A stretch of 64,000 nt of DNA from the NCBI GenBank assembly GCA_018820765.1, contig JAHJNN010000017.1, forward strand, positions 434,001 through 498,000, given 5' to 3'. This stretch comes from Gammaproteobacteria bacterium (GTDB taxonomy: Bacteria > Pseudomonadota > Gammaproteobacteria > Burkholderiales > Thiobacillaceae). Shown here piece by piece: positions 24,679-32,230 of this stretch (position 1 is its first letter; every line of letters starts with the position of its first letter). The position numbers and the translations under genes are program-made. Below the pieces are notes generated by a model that saw only the letters and a list, made by a program, of their open reading frames with translations, was not told where the DNA came from and did no database searches.

Positions 24679-26096
24679 AACTTGATTACCTCGGTACGAA
24701 CGAAGGGATCACCTTTCTGCGGCACGCTCTTGTCCAGTTTCCAGGCCGGATTTTTGTTGAGCGCATTCTTGATGTAGGTGTAGTTGACGAGATCCTTCGC
24801 CACGAAGTCCGGGGTGAGCTTGTCCAGGAAGGCCAGCTCGCCGCCGACCAGGGTCTGCTTCATCTCGCCTACAACTGTCTTGGTTGCGCTCGGATACGGC
24901 CAGCCCTGGAAGTTGATGCGGGCCTGCTCCCACTCGGGATGCTGGATCGCGGGAGGCGTTGCGTAATCGGCCGGGTTGTAGAACATCATGGCGCGCTCGA
25001 CCACTTCTTTCGGGAACGGCAGGTATTTCTTGCCGTCCTTGGACAGCATCTCGGCCATCGCCTGGCGGTTGTTGGTGATGTGCAGCTGCGCCGCGACGAT
25101 CGCGTTGTGCACGCCTTGCGCCCACGCCGCCCGGGCGGGATCCATGGCATCGTCTTCGTGCATGACGACCACGCAGCAGGGGTGGCCTTTCCAGACGTCG
25201 CCGGTGAAGCGCAGCATTTCACCGCCGGCCTTGAGTTCGCCCAGCGCATTGAAGGGCTCGGCCACGCAATAGCCGTCGATCTGTCCTGCGGCGAGCGCAG
25301 GCGGCATGTCGGGCGGGTTCAGCACGAGGAAGTTGCACTCGTTCGGCCCGAGCTTGGCGTCCTGCGGGCGGATCACCGGCGTAATCCCGGCCTCGCGCAT
25401 GATCTTCTGCGAGATGATGTTGTGGATCGAGTACCAGTAGGGCACAGCGAACTGCTTGCCGCCGAAATCCTTGGGCGTCTTGATGTTGCTTTTCTTGCTG
25501 ACGATGATCCCTGAGCCGTTGGTGTGGTTCCAGGCGGTGATCTTCACCGGGAACTTGTTGTTGTAGCGCATGTAGATCGGCACCGGGATCAGCATGTGCG
25601 TGAGGTTGAAGCGCTGGGCCGAGAAGGCTTCGACCAGCGGCGACCAGCCGCGAATCAGGGTGGGCGGTTCGGACTTGATGCCCTCTTTTGCGAAGAAGCC
25701 CATTTCATGCGCAACCAGCAGGGTCGCCGCATCGGTAATCGGGATATAGCCGATCTTGACCACCGGATCGAACGGCTTGGAGAATTTCTTTCCTTGAGCG
25801 AAGGCCGATGAAGACATCATGCCGCCTAGGCCGCCCATGCCTGACAACGCAGCGAGGCCGGCTGCCTTGAGCATGCTGCGCCGGTTGACGCTGGTACCGA
25901 GCACGGAACTGAAGAGCGGGTCGTAATTGATGTCCAGATTCGGGTCCTGCATGCCGTCGGCGATATCCGGGTTCTCGGGCATGAACTGCATGCGCGGATC
26001 GATCGATTGCGCTTTGCCACACGTACCGCATGAACATCCATCAACGTGCACCAGCGGACGCGGCTGGGCATGCTCCTCATGTAGATATTTCTTCAT
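24675..26096 (-). CDS. ABC substrate-binding protein with internal Tat signal
   Basis: A 473-residue binding protein of the NrtA/CmpA/NMT1 family (start of the mature domain near VVKIGYIPITDAATLLVAHE, later PVPIYMRYNNKF, AAGQIDGYCVAEPFNALGEL). Before it is a twin-arginine signal, NRRSMLKAAGLAALSG, at about residues 71-86. The first 70 residues come ahead of that signal and hold VDGCSCGTCGKAQ, a C-x-C-x2-C cluster. Such a long N-region is unusual for a Tat substrate. The gene begins the transporter's membrane part and follows the ATPase gene by 98 bp. Likely ligand is a small anion such as thiocyanate, cyanate or nitrate; thiocyanate is favoured by context. Confidence 0.9.
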   Translation of the reverse strand: MKKYLHEEHAQPRPLVHVDGCSCGTCGKAQSIDPRMQFMPENPDIADGMQDPNLDINYDPLFSSVLGTSVNRRSMLKAAGLAALSGMGGLGGMMSSSAFAQGKKFSKPFDPVVKIGYIPITDAATLLVAHEMGFFAKEGIKSEPPTLIRGWSPLVEAFSAQRFNLTHMLIPVPIYMRYNNKFPVKITAWNHTNGSGIIVSKKSNIKTPKDFGGKQFAVPYWYSIHNIISQKIMREAGITPVIRPQDAKLGPNECNFLVLNPPDMPPALAAGQIDGYCVAEPFNALGELKAGGEMLRFTGDVWKGHPCCVVVMHEDDAMDPARAAWAQGVHNAIVAAQLHITNNRQAMAEMLSKDGKKYLPFPKEVVERAMMFYNPADYATPPAIQHPEWEQARINFQGWPYPSATKTVVGEMKQTLVGGELAFLDKLTPDFVAKDLVNYTYIKNALNKNPAWKLDKSVPQKGDPFVRTEVIKL

Positions 26097-26194
26097 TTTC
26101 GGTCTCCTAAAGTTTGGAAGTCGGGTATCCCGACCGGTGTTTGCTCATTACTTGAAGTGTGACGCTGAGCAATTCTGTTGCGGCGCGGTTCGAC

Positions 26195-26983
26195 CTACGT
26201 CAGGGTCGCGGACTCCGGCTTCTTGTAGTGTGCCGCCTCCTGGAACATCGACATCAGGCGCGACCGCAGGGACTGGACGACTGGGTCGGTGCGTTCGCGT
26301 GGGTCGGGAAGGTCGATGTCCAGTTCGTGCACGATGTTGCCGGGCGAGCCCGCCATGATCACGGCGCGATCGCCCATGATGACGGCCTCGTCGATGTCGT
26401 GGGTGACGAAGACGATGTTGAAGCCCTTGCGCTTGGCGATGGATCGCACGTCTTTCTGCAGGGAGGCGCGGGTGAACGCATCGAGCGCCGAGAACGGCTC
26501 GTCCAGCAGCAGGAGTTCGGGCTCCATCACCAGCGAGCGGGCAAGCGCCACGCGTTGCTGCTGGCCGCCCGAAAGATCCTGCACGTTGTTTTCCGCCCAG
26601 TTCTCGAGTTCGACCAGCTTGATCGCTTCCTTGACGCGCTCTTCGGTTTCCTGCTTGGACCAGCGTCCGAAGCTCAAACCCACGCCGACGTTCTGGGAAA
26701 CCGTCATCCAGGGAAACAGGTGCGGCGCCTGAAACATCATGACCCAGCGGGGCGACGGCGCGCCAACTACCGTGCCATCGAGCAGGACCTTACCTTCGGT
26801 GGGCTTCAGGATGCCGGCCAGAATATGAAGAAGCGTCGACTTGCCACACCCGGAACGACCGATGATTGCCAGCGCCTCACCCGGAGGCGACACCAGATCA
26901 ACACGATTGAATGTGACCGGGCTCCGCGGCGTGTAGCGGTGAGTCAGGCCCTGGATCTTGATTTCTGTTCCACGTATTGCCAT
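26195..26983 (-). CDS. ABC importer ATPase, NrtD/SsuB/CynD type
   Basis: A 262-residue ATPase. Walker A is GRSGCGKST, signature LSGGQQQRVALARSL, Walker B ELLLLDEPFSALD and the H-loop VFVTHDIDEA. The family energises uptake of nitrate, sulfonates, cyanate and related anions. It is first of the transporter genes, about 175 bp after the P15K stop; a hairpin sits in that gap. Together with the binding protein and two permeases it makes a complete importer. Confidence 0.92.
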   Translation of the reverse strand: MAIRGTEIKIQGLTHRYTPRSPVTFNRVDLVSPPGEALAIIGRSGCGKSTLLHILAGILKPTEGKVLLDGTVVGAPSPRWVMMFQAPHLFPWMTVSQNVGVGLSFGRWSKQETEERVKEAIKLVELENWAENNVQDLSGGQQQRVALARSLVMEPELLLLDEPFSALDAFTRASLQKDVRSIAKRKGFNIVFVTHDIDEAVIMGDRAVIMAGSPGNIVHELDIDLPDPRERTDPVVQSLRSRLMSMFQEAAHYKKPESATLT

Positions 26984-27120
26984 CTACCTATTCCTCTGTT
27001 CTGTTGCCGCAGCACTTGTCCCGCAATGGGCTTACGGCTTGATTCTGTTTCGGTTCGAATGAATATCACTCGGAAATGCATGCCGGCAACGCGCAAGTCC
27101 ACTTCCCGGTCAATATGTAT

Positions 27121-27157
27121 CTGTGACAGTCCGCCCGGCACCCGCCGGGCGTCACAG
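27121..27157 (-). promoter_or_regulatory. composite hairpin after the P15K gene
   Basis: Outer arms CTGTGAC/GTCACAG and inner arms CGCCCGGC/GCCGGGCG form a strong stem directly after the P15K stop codon. No T run follows on the minus strand. It might protect the 3' end of an scn mRNA and lower read-through into the transporter genes, so uneven expression of the two gene blocks is possible. Confidence 0.6.
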
Positions 27158-27580
27158 TCAAACGCTTTTCAGGCGTTGTCCCACTTCCTCCATCCGGCGA
27201 GCAAGCTCGCCCTCGTCCACCAGGCCGCGCTTGATCATCGAATGCGCCAGCGCCAGAAGCTGCCGTTCGGGGAACGGCACATCCTCGTAGAGGGTCTCGG
27301 ACAGTTCGTCCTCTTCGGCGCGGCGTTCGAGCGAGGGCAAGGCGCAGGAACCGGGGACGATGTCGCCGTACGCCTTCACTGCGGAGTCGCCCGCGAGAAG
27401 ATCGCAGGTGGCTTCCAGCGTGATCTTCCAGGGCGGGTCCGGATTGGTCACGCCATATTGCGCGGCCAGATCCGACCACACCCTGCCGTGGTCCTGGATG
27501 TCCTGCAGCAGAGGGATCGGGGTCACATCGATCATCAGATCACCGCTGTCGGCACTTGCGTTTTTGCTCGAAGCACTCAT
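27158..27580 (-). CDS. thiocyanate hydrolase accessory protein P15K
   Basis: A 140-residue soluble protein like P15K of Thiobacillus thioparus, which follows scnC there and is needed to insert cobalt and activate the enzyme. The sequence PWKITLEATCDLLAGD and the helical C-terminal half (ERQLLALAHSMIKRGLVDEG, ARRMEEVGQRLKS) recall the nitrile hydratase activator/beta N-terminal fold. It is 26 bp from the scnC stop. Only one cysteine pair-like set (C at DLL- and GSCAL-) is present and no clear metal motif, so the mechanism is not shown by the sequence. Confidence 0.88.
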   Translation of the reverse strand: MSASSKNASADSGDLMIDVTPIPLLQDIQDHGRVWSDLAAQYGVTNPDPPWKITLEATCDLLAGDSAVKAYGDIVPGSCALPSLERRAEEDELSETLYEDVPFPERQLLALAHSMIKRGLVDEGELARRMEEVGQRLKSV

Positions 27581-27606
27581 GAGACTCGCTCCTTCTTACA
27601 GTTGCA

Positions 27607-28341
27607 TTAATGGTCATGATGGACCGGGTGGATGGCCTTGCGCACCGGGCGCTTGGCATTCGACGTGATGCCCGGCTTGGGCACCGCCACGCCGATCAGG
27701 CAATCGCGGGTCACGATCTCGGTCAGCTGATCTTCGGTCCAGCCTTCCGTGCCTTCGGGACGCGTCGGCATCACGATGTAGCGGGTTTTCTGGTTGGAGT
27801 CGCCGACCCGGATTTCCACTTCCGGGGGCAGCTGCAGGCCAAACTCGGCGAGCACCTGGCGCGGCCAGCGAACCAGGCGGCGGCGATAGTTGGGGGTGCG
27901 ATACCACTCGGGCGACTGGCCCAGGATCGGACGCGGATAGCACGAGCACAGGGTGCACACCACGACGTGCTTGACCGTCGGCGTGTCCACCAGGACGCGC
28001 AGGTTGCAGTAGTCGCTCGGCGTACCGAACTGGGTGGGCGGGCTGGTGACCCAGTTCACGCCGACCGCTTTGCTGGCCTCGACGCCGTCGGCCTCGCACA
28101 GCTTCTTGTATTCGGGATCCAGCCAGGCCTTGGCGACCAGACGCGCCGCAGGCACGGGGCCGAGGGTGTGGACGTACTCGGTCCAGACCCGGTGGTCCTC
28201 GGCTGAAAAAAGTCCTTTTTCAATTGCAAGTTCGCGCACAGCCATTTCGAGAATTTCGAAATCGCTGACTTCATCGACCATCGGCGCCGGTTTGTGGCTA
28301 TGGCCATGGTCGTGGTCATGGTTATGATCGTGATCTGACAT
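27607..28341 (-). CDS. scnC: thiocyanate hydrolase gamma subunit (cobalt site)
   Basis: A 244-residue catalytic subunit of thiocyanate hydrolase, which turns SCN- and water into carbonyl sulfide, ammonia and hydroxide. It is homologous to the nitrile hydratase alpha chain. VVCTLCSCYPRP holds C129, C132, S133 and C134, the claw that binds Co(III) with two oxidised cysteines. YRRRLVRWPRQVLAEFGL and DCLIGVAVPKP are further family motifs. The N-terminus is a histidine-rich tail (eight His within residues 4-16) and the C-terminus ends in HPVHHDH; both could trap metal. The CTLCSC rather than CSLCSC form indicates cobalt. It is 37 bp from scnA. Confidence 0.96.
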   Translation of the reverse strand: MSDHDHNHDHDHGHSHKPAPMVDEVSDFEILEMAVRELAIEKGLFSAEDHRVWTEYVHTLGPVPAARLVAKAWLDPEYKKLCEADGVEASKAVGVNWVTSPPTQFGTPSDYCNLRVLVDTPTVKHVVVCTLCSCYPRPILGQSPEWYRTPNYRRRLVRWPRQVLAEFGLQLPPEVEIRVGDSNQKTRYIVMPTRPEGTEGWTEDQLTEIVTRDCLIGVAVPKPGITSNAKRPVRKAIHPVHHDH

Positions 28342-28378
28342 CTGTCGTTCCTCTTATCAATAATGTCCGTGAGCCGGG

Positions 28379-28747
28379 TTATGCAGACTCAAGATAACGC
28401 TCGGGAAATTCGGTCTCCAGCGAGTCGTTTGCATACAGGTCGCTGTACTCGGGCCAAAGGTCTTTCTGCTTGAAAACCACGCTGTAGAACCACTCGGGGG
28501 AATCCTCGTTGCCGAACGCCTCGTCTTCGGCCGCCGGGCTTTCGTAGACCAGCCTGACGACGGTGCCGACCGCGCCGCGCGTGTAGGTCATGGTGCGCGT
28601 GTAGAAGAGATCCGGCAGATCGATGATGCGGACGCGATCGCCTTCCTTGAATTTGGCCTTGCCGGCCTTGCCCTTGAAGCACTGGGGGTCGCCAATGCCG
28701 GAGGCCATTTTGGCGTGATGCTCTCTGTCGTAGTGGGGTTTAGACAT
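28379..28747 (-). CDS. scnA: thiocyanate hydrolase alpha subunit
   Basis: A 122-residue subunit, homologous to the C-terminal half of the nitrile hydratase beta chain. FKEGDRVRIIDLPDLFYTRT and YTRGAVGTVVRLVYESP are the SH3-like barrel with the conserved arginines that reach the active site in the related enzyme. GNEDSPEWFYSVVFKQKDLW and the end (LETEFPERYLE) match too. It overlaps scnB by 8 bp, as expected for the scnB-scnA-scnC order. It is not active alone. Confidence 0.95.
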   Translation of the reverse strand: MSKPHYDREHHAKMASGIGDPQCFKGKAGKAKFKEGDRVRIIDLPDLFYTRTMTYTRGAVGTVVRLVYESPAAEDEAFGNEDSPEWFYSVVFKQKDLWPEYSDLYANDSLETEFPERYLESA

Positions 28748-29171
28748 GGCGCTTTTTCACCTCATCGATTTTGTTGACCAGCTCAGTGAGCGTGCAGTAC
28801 TGCTTGTCGACCAGGATGCGGGCTGCCGTCAGCAGCCAGCGGCCGTAGTAGGGCAGACCCAGGTATTGCGTCTGACCGACATCGACGTTCTGTTTGCGGC
28901 GACGCTCTTCCGCCGTCCACACGCCGCGCCAAGCGAGACACTCACAGGTGGCGAAGGTATTCAGCTCCCACTGCTCCTCTTCCTTTTCCTCGTACACGAT
29001 GGGCACATCCGGCTCGCCGCCGATGTCGTGCGGCGTACGCGTGTATGCGCGCCAAAGCGCGTGGTCGATCTGGTCAGGGGCGGGCGCGTGCGTCTGCTTG
29101 TGCAGGGCCGGCTGCAGCTGACCGACCATATTGAGGTGCTGGAGAACCTCTTCTCTGGTAGACGATGACAT
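28740..29171 (-). CDS. scnB: thiocyanate hydrolase beta subunit
   Basis: A 143-residue subunit, homologous to the N-terminal half of the nitrile hydratase beta chain. Conserved parts include QPALHKQTHAPAP, WELNTFATCECLAWRGVW and GLPYYGRWLLTAARILVDK. It is the first gene of the operon; TAGGAGTC lies before the ATG at 29171. The split into separate alpha and beta genes is characteristic of thiocyanate hydrolase, compared with the single beta chain of nitrile hydratases. The upstream 405 bp hold the operator-like repeat at 29377-29421. Confidence 0.95.
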   Translation of the reverse strand: MSSSTREEVLQHLNMVGQLQPALHKQTHAPAPDQIDHALWRAYTRTPHDIGGEPDVPIVYEEKEEEQWELNTFATCECLAWRGVWTAEERRRKQNVDVGQTQYLGLPYYGRWLLTAARILVDKQYCTLTELVNKIDEVKKRHV

Positions 29172-29576
29172 TGTTTTCGACTCCTAATTTGGATTACGAA
29201 CAAGTCGGCTTGCCGTAATGCGTCATCAAAATCACGTTACGAATACGACAAATGACTCTTGCTAACTACCCAACATCAAAAACGGGTGTATTCCCTGGTC
29301 GGCTTTGCCACGTCGACGGCGCCGGACCACACCGCGGTTACTTGATGAGGTCAACTATGCGCCAACCAATTATTGTTTTCCAAGACTAAATTTCGATAGG
29401 CTCTATAGGGGTTGGCTATAGTCCGACAGGCCGCTTTCACGCACCCATTCGGTGCGTCGGACAAGCCGTGAACCCCCCGTATCGACGGGGCATACGGGAC
29501 CTCCGGACCGGTGCCGACATCGGTGCCGGCACCATAGGCGCAGCCCATGGACGTGCCTCGCCCGACGCAACGCGCG
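29172..29576. promoter_or_regulatory. scn operon upstream region
   Basis: About 405 bases between the methyltransferase stop and scnB, with no credible gene. It holds the 45-bp LysR-box repeat (29377-29421). To its left, on the minus strand, TTGGAA and CATAGT (18-base gap) offer a possible -35/-10 pair, tentative. Long A/T-rich stretches near 29225-29285 stand out from the GC-rich flanks. Confidence 0.55.
29377..29421 (-). promoter_or_regulatory. candidate LysR-type operator upstream of scnB
   Basis: A 45-bp stretch with 38 matches to 32187-32230 at the lysR start, in the same direction. It holds TATAG (29404-29408), seven bases, CTATA (29416-29420): a dyad with the T-N11-A spacing of LysR-type boxes. 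It is 206 bp upstream of scnB. It may be the site by which the LysR-type protein at 32228-33154 controls the scn operon. Confidence 0.65.
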
Positions 29577-30398
29577 TCAAACGCGCCGGGCGAGGTAAGT
29601 GTAGTAGTTGCATGCCGCGAAAAACGTTCCGTTTTCCATTGCCTGGCGCTGCTCCCTGTACCAGGCTTCGATCGACTGCGCCGGCAGCAGGCCGGTGTTC
29701 TTGACGTACGGCACATAGGTCTCGGCGAACGACCTGAAATAGCTTGCGTGCCCGATTTCGACCACGGCTTCGCCCCAGGCCGCCTCCACCTTGAGGCCGA
29801 GGCCAGGCAGCAGCCGCGGCAGATCGCGCATGATGCGGGGGTTGTTGAAGGTGGAAAAGGACAGTGCGCTGTCCATTCGCTGGCCGAAACTGTGATCGCG
29901 ATATGCGTAGGTCAACGAAGCATAGTCGCCGTCGAAGACCACGACGGTGCCGCCCGGACGGACGAGACGCGCCATCTCGCCCAGCACCGCCATGGGCTCG
30001 GTGACGTGGCTGATCAGCGTGTGCGCGATGACGACGTCGAAGGTCGCGGGCGGAAAATCGAGTTTGTGCGCATCGCCCATCCGGAAAGCCAGCCGGTCGT
30101 CGACACCCTCGGCCTGCGCAAAGGCGCTCGCCGCATCAATGAATGACTGGCAGTGATCGACCCCGATGGCCTGACCGGTGAAATCGCTCCGGCGCGCGAT
30201 CGACCGCAACACGGCCCCGGTGCCGCATCCCACTTCAAGAATGCTGGCGCGCGACGGCAACGCAAGCCGCGCCACATAACCATCGAGCAGTCTTGAAAAC
30301 ACGTCGTCCTGGGCCCGGCTTTCGAGACGGGACGCAATGCGCTCGACTGATGTTTCATCCAGTTCATTGATGAAACGATGTGGATCACGCGCAGCCAT
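29577..30398 (-). CDS. class I SAM-dependent methyltransferase
   Basis: A 273-residue soluble methyltransferase of the UbiE/BioC-like superfamily. Motif I is ILEVGCGTGAVLRSIA, the acidic loop is AIGVDHCQS, motif II/III region RMGDAHKLDFPPATFDVVIA and LVRPGGTVVVFDGDY. The substrate cannot be read from the sequence. Its setting, between cyanase and scnB on the same strand, makes a role in thiocyanate or sulfur metabolism possible (thiol or thiocyanate methylation are known chemistries), but it may also be a passenger. A terminator separates it from cynS upstream, so it seems to have its own promoter. Confidence 0.85.
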   Translation of the reverse strand: MAARDPHRFINELDETSVERIASRLESRAQDDVFSRLLDGYVARLALPSRASILEVGCGTGAVLRSIARRSDFTGQAIGVDHCQSFIDAASAFAQAEGVDDRLAFRMGDAHKLDFPPATFDVVIAHTLISHVTEPMAVLGEMARLVRPGGTVVVFDGDYASLTYAYRDHSFGQRMDSALSFSTFNNPRIMRDLPRLLPGLGLKVEAAWGEAVVEIGHASYFRSFAETYVPYVKNTGLLPAQSIEAWYREQRQAMENGTFFAACNYYTYLARRV

Positions 30399-30730
30399 AT
30401 TTCACCTCACTCCCACCTGGCGGCTCAGCGCCTTTGATTTGACATGCATTGCTGCGTGCAGCAGAATCATTGGCAACGCCCGGTCGGCTCACCGCAGGCA
30501 CGATCACGCTTGACCGTCCGGCGATATACTGAAAAAAAAGCCGCCTCACGAAGAGGCGGCAACCCTAGGACATCCGGCACAGGAGGGTGAACACCGGATT
30601 GAGGAGCCCTAACTCGTATGTTCCTTGAGCATTCCCGTGATCTTCGCGGGAATGCCTGGACCATGCCAGCAACCCATTCACCCGGGATGCTGCAGGCCAC
30701 TTTTCAACTTGTGTTGCCGTATCAGCGCGC
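30399..30730. other. intergenic region between cynS and methyltransferase gene
   Basis: About 330 bases. It has a rho-independent terminator (30531-30560), a second hairpin GCATTCCCG...CGGGAATGC at about 30630-30656, and repeated CACCGGAT/ACATCCGG words. I see no gene. The methyltransferase promoter should lie between 30400 and 30530. Confidence 0.5.
30531..30560 (-). terminator. terminator of the cbiM-cynS transcript
   Basis: GCCGCCTC, five-base loop, GAGGCGGC; on the minus strand followed by eight T residues. It lies 170 bp after the cyanase stop. Confidence 0.88.
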
Positions 30731-31171
30731 CTACCAGGACTTGTAGGGCAGGAACTTGCCGCTGATGGTGACCAGCACGCGATCGCCTTTCGGGTCTGCC
30801 TGCCGGTCGACGTTCATGGTGAAATCGATTGCGCTCATGATGCCGTCGCCGAATTTCTCGTTGATCATTTCCTTGATCGTGTCGCCGTAGACATTCAGCA
30901 TTTCGTACCAGCGGTAGATCAGCGGATCGGTCGGAATGGTGCGTTCCCAGGTCTTGGTCGGGAAACGCTGCAACGCGGTCGACATCTCGGCGCCCAAGTC
31001 AAGCGCCGCGGCCACTTTGTCTGCTTCCGGCTTTTCCAGATGGTTCATGCCGAGACAGGCCGAACAGGTGAACTCGGGGGAGAGGCCCGCCGCCTTGGCG
31101 ATGTCGTTCCAGCTCAGGCCTTTTTCAACTTTGGCCTGGAGAATGGCGTCTTTCATTTCAGCTTTGTTCAT
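30731..31171 (-). CDS. cynS: cyanate hydratase (cyanase)
   Basis: A 146-residue enzyme that converts cyanate and bicarbonate to ammonia and carbon dioxide (via carbamate). It forms a decamer in the cytoplasm. The N-terminal helical part (QAKVEKGLSWNDIAKAAGLS) resembles a DNA-binding fold. The catalytic trio is present: R87 and E90 in YRWYEM and S113 in FGDGIMSAIDF, with the same spacing as R96/E99/S122 in E. coli. It is 79 bp after cbiM on the same strand. It guards against cyanate formed from thiocyanate or taken up by the ABC importer. Confidence 0.96.
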   Translation of the reverse strand: MNKAEMKDAILQAKVEKGLSWNDIAKAAGLSPEFTCSACLGMNHLEKPEADKVAAALDLGAEMSTALQRFPTKTWERTIPTDPLIYRWYEMLNVYGDTIKEMINEKFGDGIMSAIDFTMNVDRQADPKGDRVLVTISGKFLPYKSW

Positions 31172-31250
31172 TTACATCGTCCTTGCTTTTTTGATTCGAT
31201 CACATCCGCGAGGCAGCCTCCGGGGCGAACCGGAGACCGCGTCCACTCAA

Positions 31251-31931
31251 TCAGGCGGCTGCCCGATAGAGGCGCGAATGGAAGACCATGCTGTCCTTGA
31301 AGCGATGCAGGCTTTTCGCGGCGGCGAGAATGGCCAGGTCGATCAACGGCTCGACCAGGACGACCGCCATGTAGGCCATACCGAAGCTGCCCACTTCGGC
31401 CAGGTTGGCGGCACCCGCGCCCTGGCCATACACCGCCCAGAAAGCAACCAGGGCCACCACGCCGCCCTGATAGGCGGTCGACAGCGCCAGGCACTGGGCG
31501 TAGGCCACGTCCTTGTAGGCCGTGTTCGCCGGAATGATGCGGCGAGCCAGCGCGCTCAGGGCAAACAGGGGCACCAGCAGGGTGGTGACGTTCATGCCGT
31601 ATTGCGGCAAGTCCGCGGGGGCGAACAAGACGCCCTGGGTCAGCAAGCCGAGCGCCAGGCCGATTGCTGCGGGCGCGGCACCAAACATGAGAAAGAGCGT
31701 CGAACCCAGGATCAGATGCACTTCCGATACGCCAACCGGGTAATGCGGGAAGACCTCGAAAAAGCTGAATACCAGCACGGCTGCAATCAGGCTGCGGATA
31801 CCGAGCGGAATGGCCCCGACCTGCTTGATCGAGTTCCACGCCTGCTTGGCCGTATAACCCAGCACGGTTATCGCCGTTGCGGCGCCCAGTGCCATTTTGG
31901 CGCCATCAACAATACCTGGTTCAATATGCAT
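31251..31931 (-). CDS. CbiM-like cobalt permease component
   Basis: A 226-residue membrane protein with about six helices. The N-terminal MHIEPG recalls the MHI(P/M)(D/E)G of CbiM/NikM, whose first residues and His2 bind the metal; GVSEVHLILGSTLFLMFG is a second family motif with a conserved His. The energy-coupling genes cbiN, cbiQ and cbiO are not nearby, so it may work alone or with distant partners. An AGGAGG site precedes the ATG. Cobalt is the cofactor of thiocyanate hydrolase, so a cobalt importer beside cynS and near scn is well placed. It overlaps a small upstream ORF by 11 bp. Confidence 0.85.
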   Translation of the reverse strand: MHIEPGIVDGAKMALGAATAITVLGYTAKQAWNSIKQVGAIPLGIRSLIAAVLVFSFFEVFPHYPVGVSEVHLILGSTLFLMFGAAPAAIGLALGLLTQGVLFAPADLPQYGMNVTTLLVPLFALSALARRIIPANTAYKDVAYAQCLALSTAYQGGVVALVAFWAVYGQGAGAANLAEVGSFGMAYMAVVLVEPLIDLAILAAAKSLHRFKDSMVFHSRLYRAAA

Positions 31932-32145
31932 GATTACTACCTCCTGTTTCGTACACGCTATGGATCATGTCGACCGGGTCGACGGTTTGAAAAATCACTT
32001 CTGGTCTGGCATGCGCTTCTCGTAAAGCAGGACTGCGATAACTGCGTCCTATGGCTTCGGTAAAACTTTTTCCAGACTTGGCGGCCAGCGGTGGATTGCG
32101 TTTATCATCTTCAAGCGTTGTGCTTGCTGGATGAGTTCGCGTCAC
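31921..32145 (-). CDS. possible 74-residue protein before cbiM
   Basis: A GTG-started frame that ends 11 bp inside cbiM, with the cbiM ribosome-binding site inside its own coding sequence. The product is hydrophilic (SGKSFTEAIGRSYRSP, FQTVDPVDMIHSVYET), with no membrane segment or known motif. The overlap would couple it to cbiM translation. It may be a chance frame in the leader, as nothing known to me matches it. Confidence 0.4.
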   Translation of the reverse strand: MTRTHPASTTLEDDKRNPPLAAKSGKSFTEAIGRSYRSPALREAHARPEVIFQTVDPVDMIHSVYETGGSNHAY

Positions 32146-32186
32146 CGCTCACCGTTGTGGATCAATATGCATCATGCGATTCTTTT

Positions 32187-32230
32187 TTTCCAAGACTAAA
32201 TTCCGATGGGGTCTATAGGGATCAGCTATG
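32187..32230 (+). promoter_or_regulatory. candidate LysR-type operator at the lysR/cbiM divergent promoter
   Basis: The second copy of the repeat at 29377-29421 (38 of 45 positions agree). It has TATAG (32214-32218), seven bases, CTATG (32226-32230), keeping the T-N11-A spacing. The lysR start codon (32228) lies within the box, so binding could repress lysR itself while activating the cbiM-cynS transcript on the other strand. Confidence 0.65.

Noticed and set aside
31932..32186. A cobalamin riboswitch upstream of cbiM
   Set aside because: I looked for the B12-box and the usual stems and saw nothing convincing.
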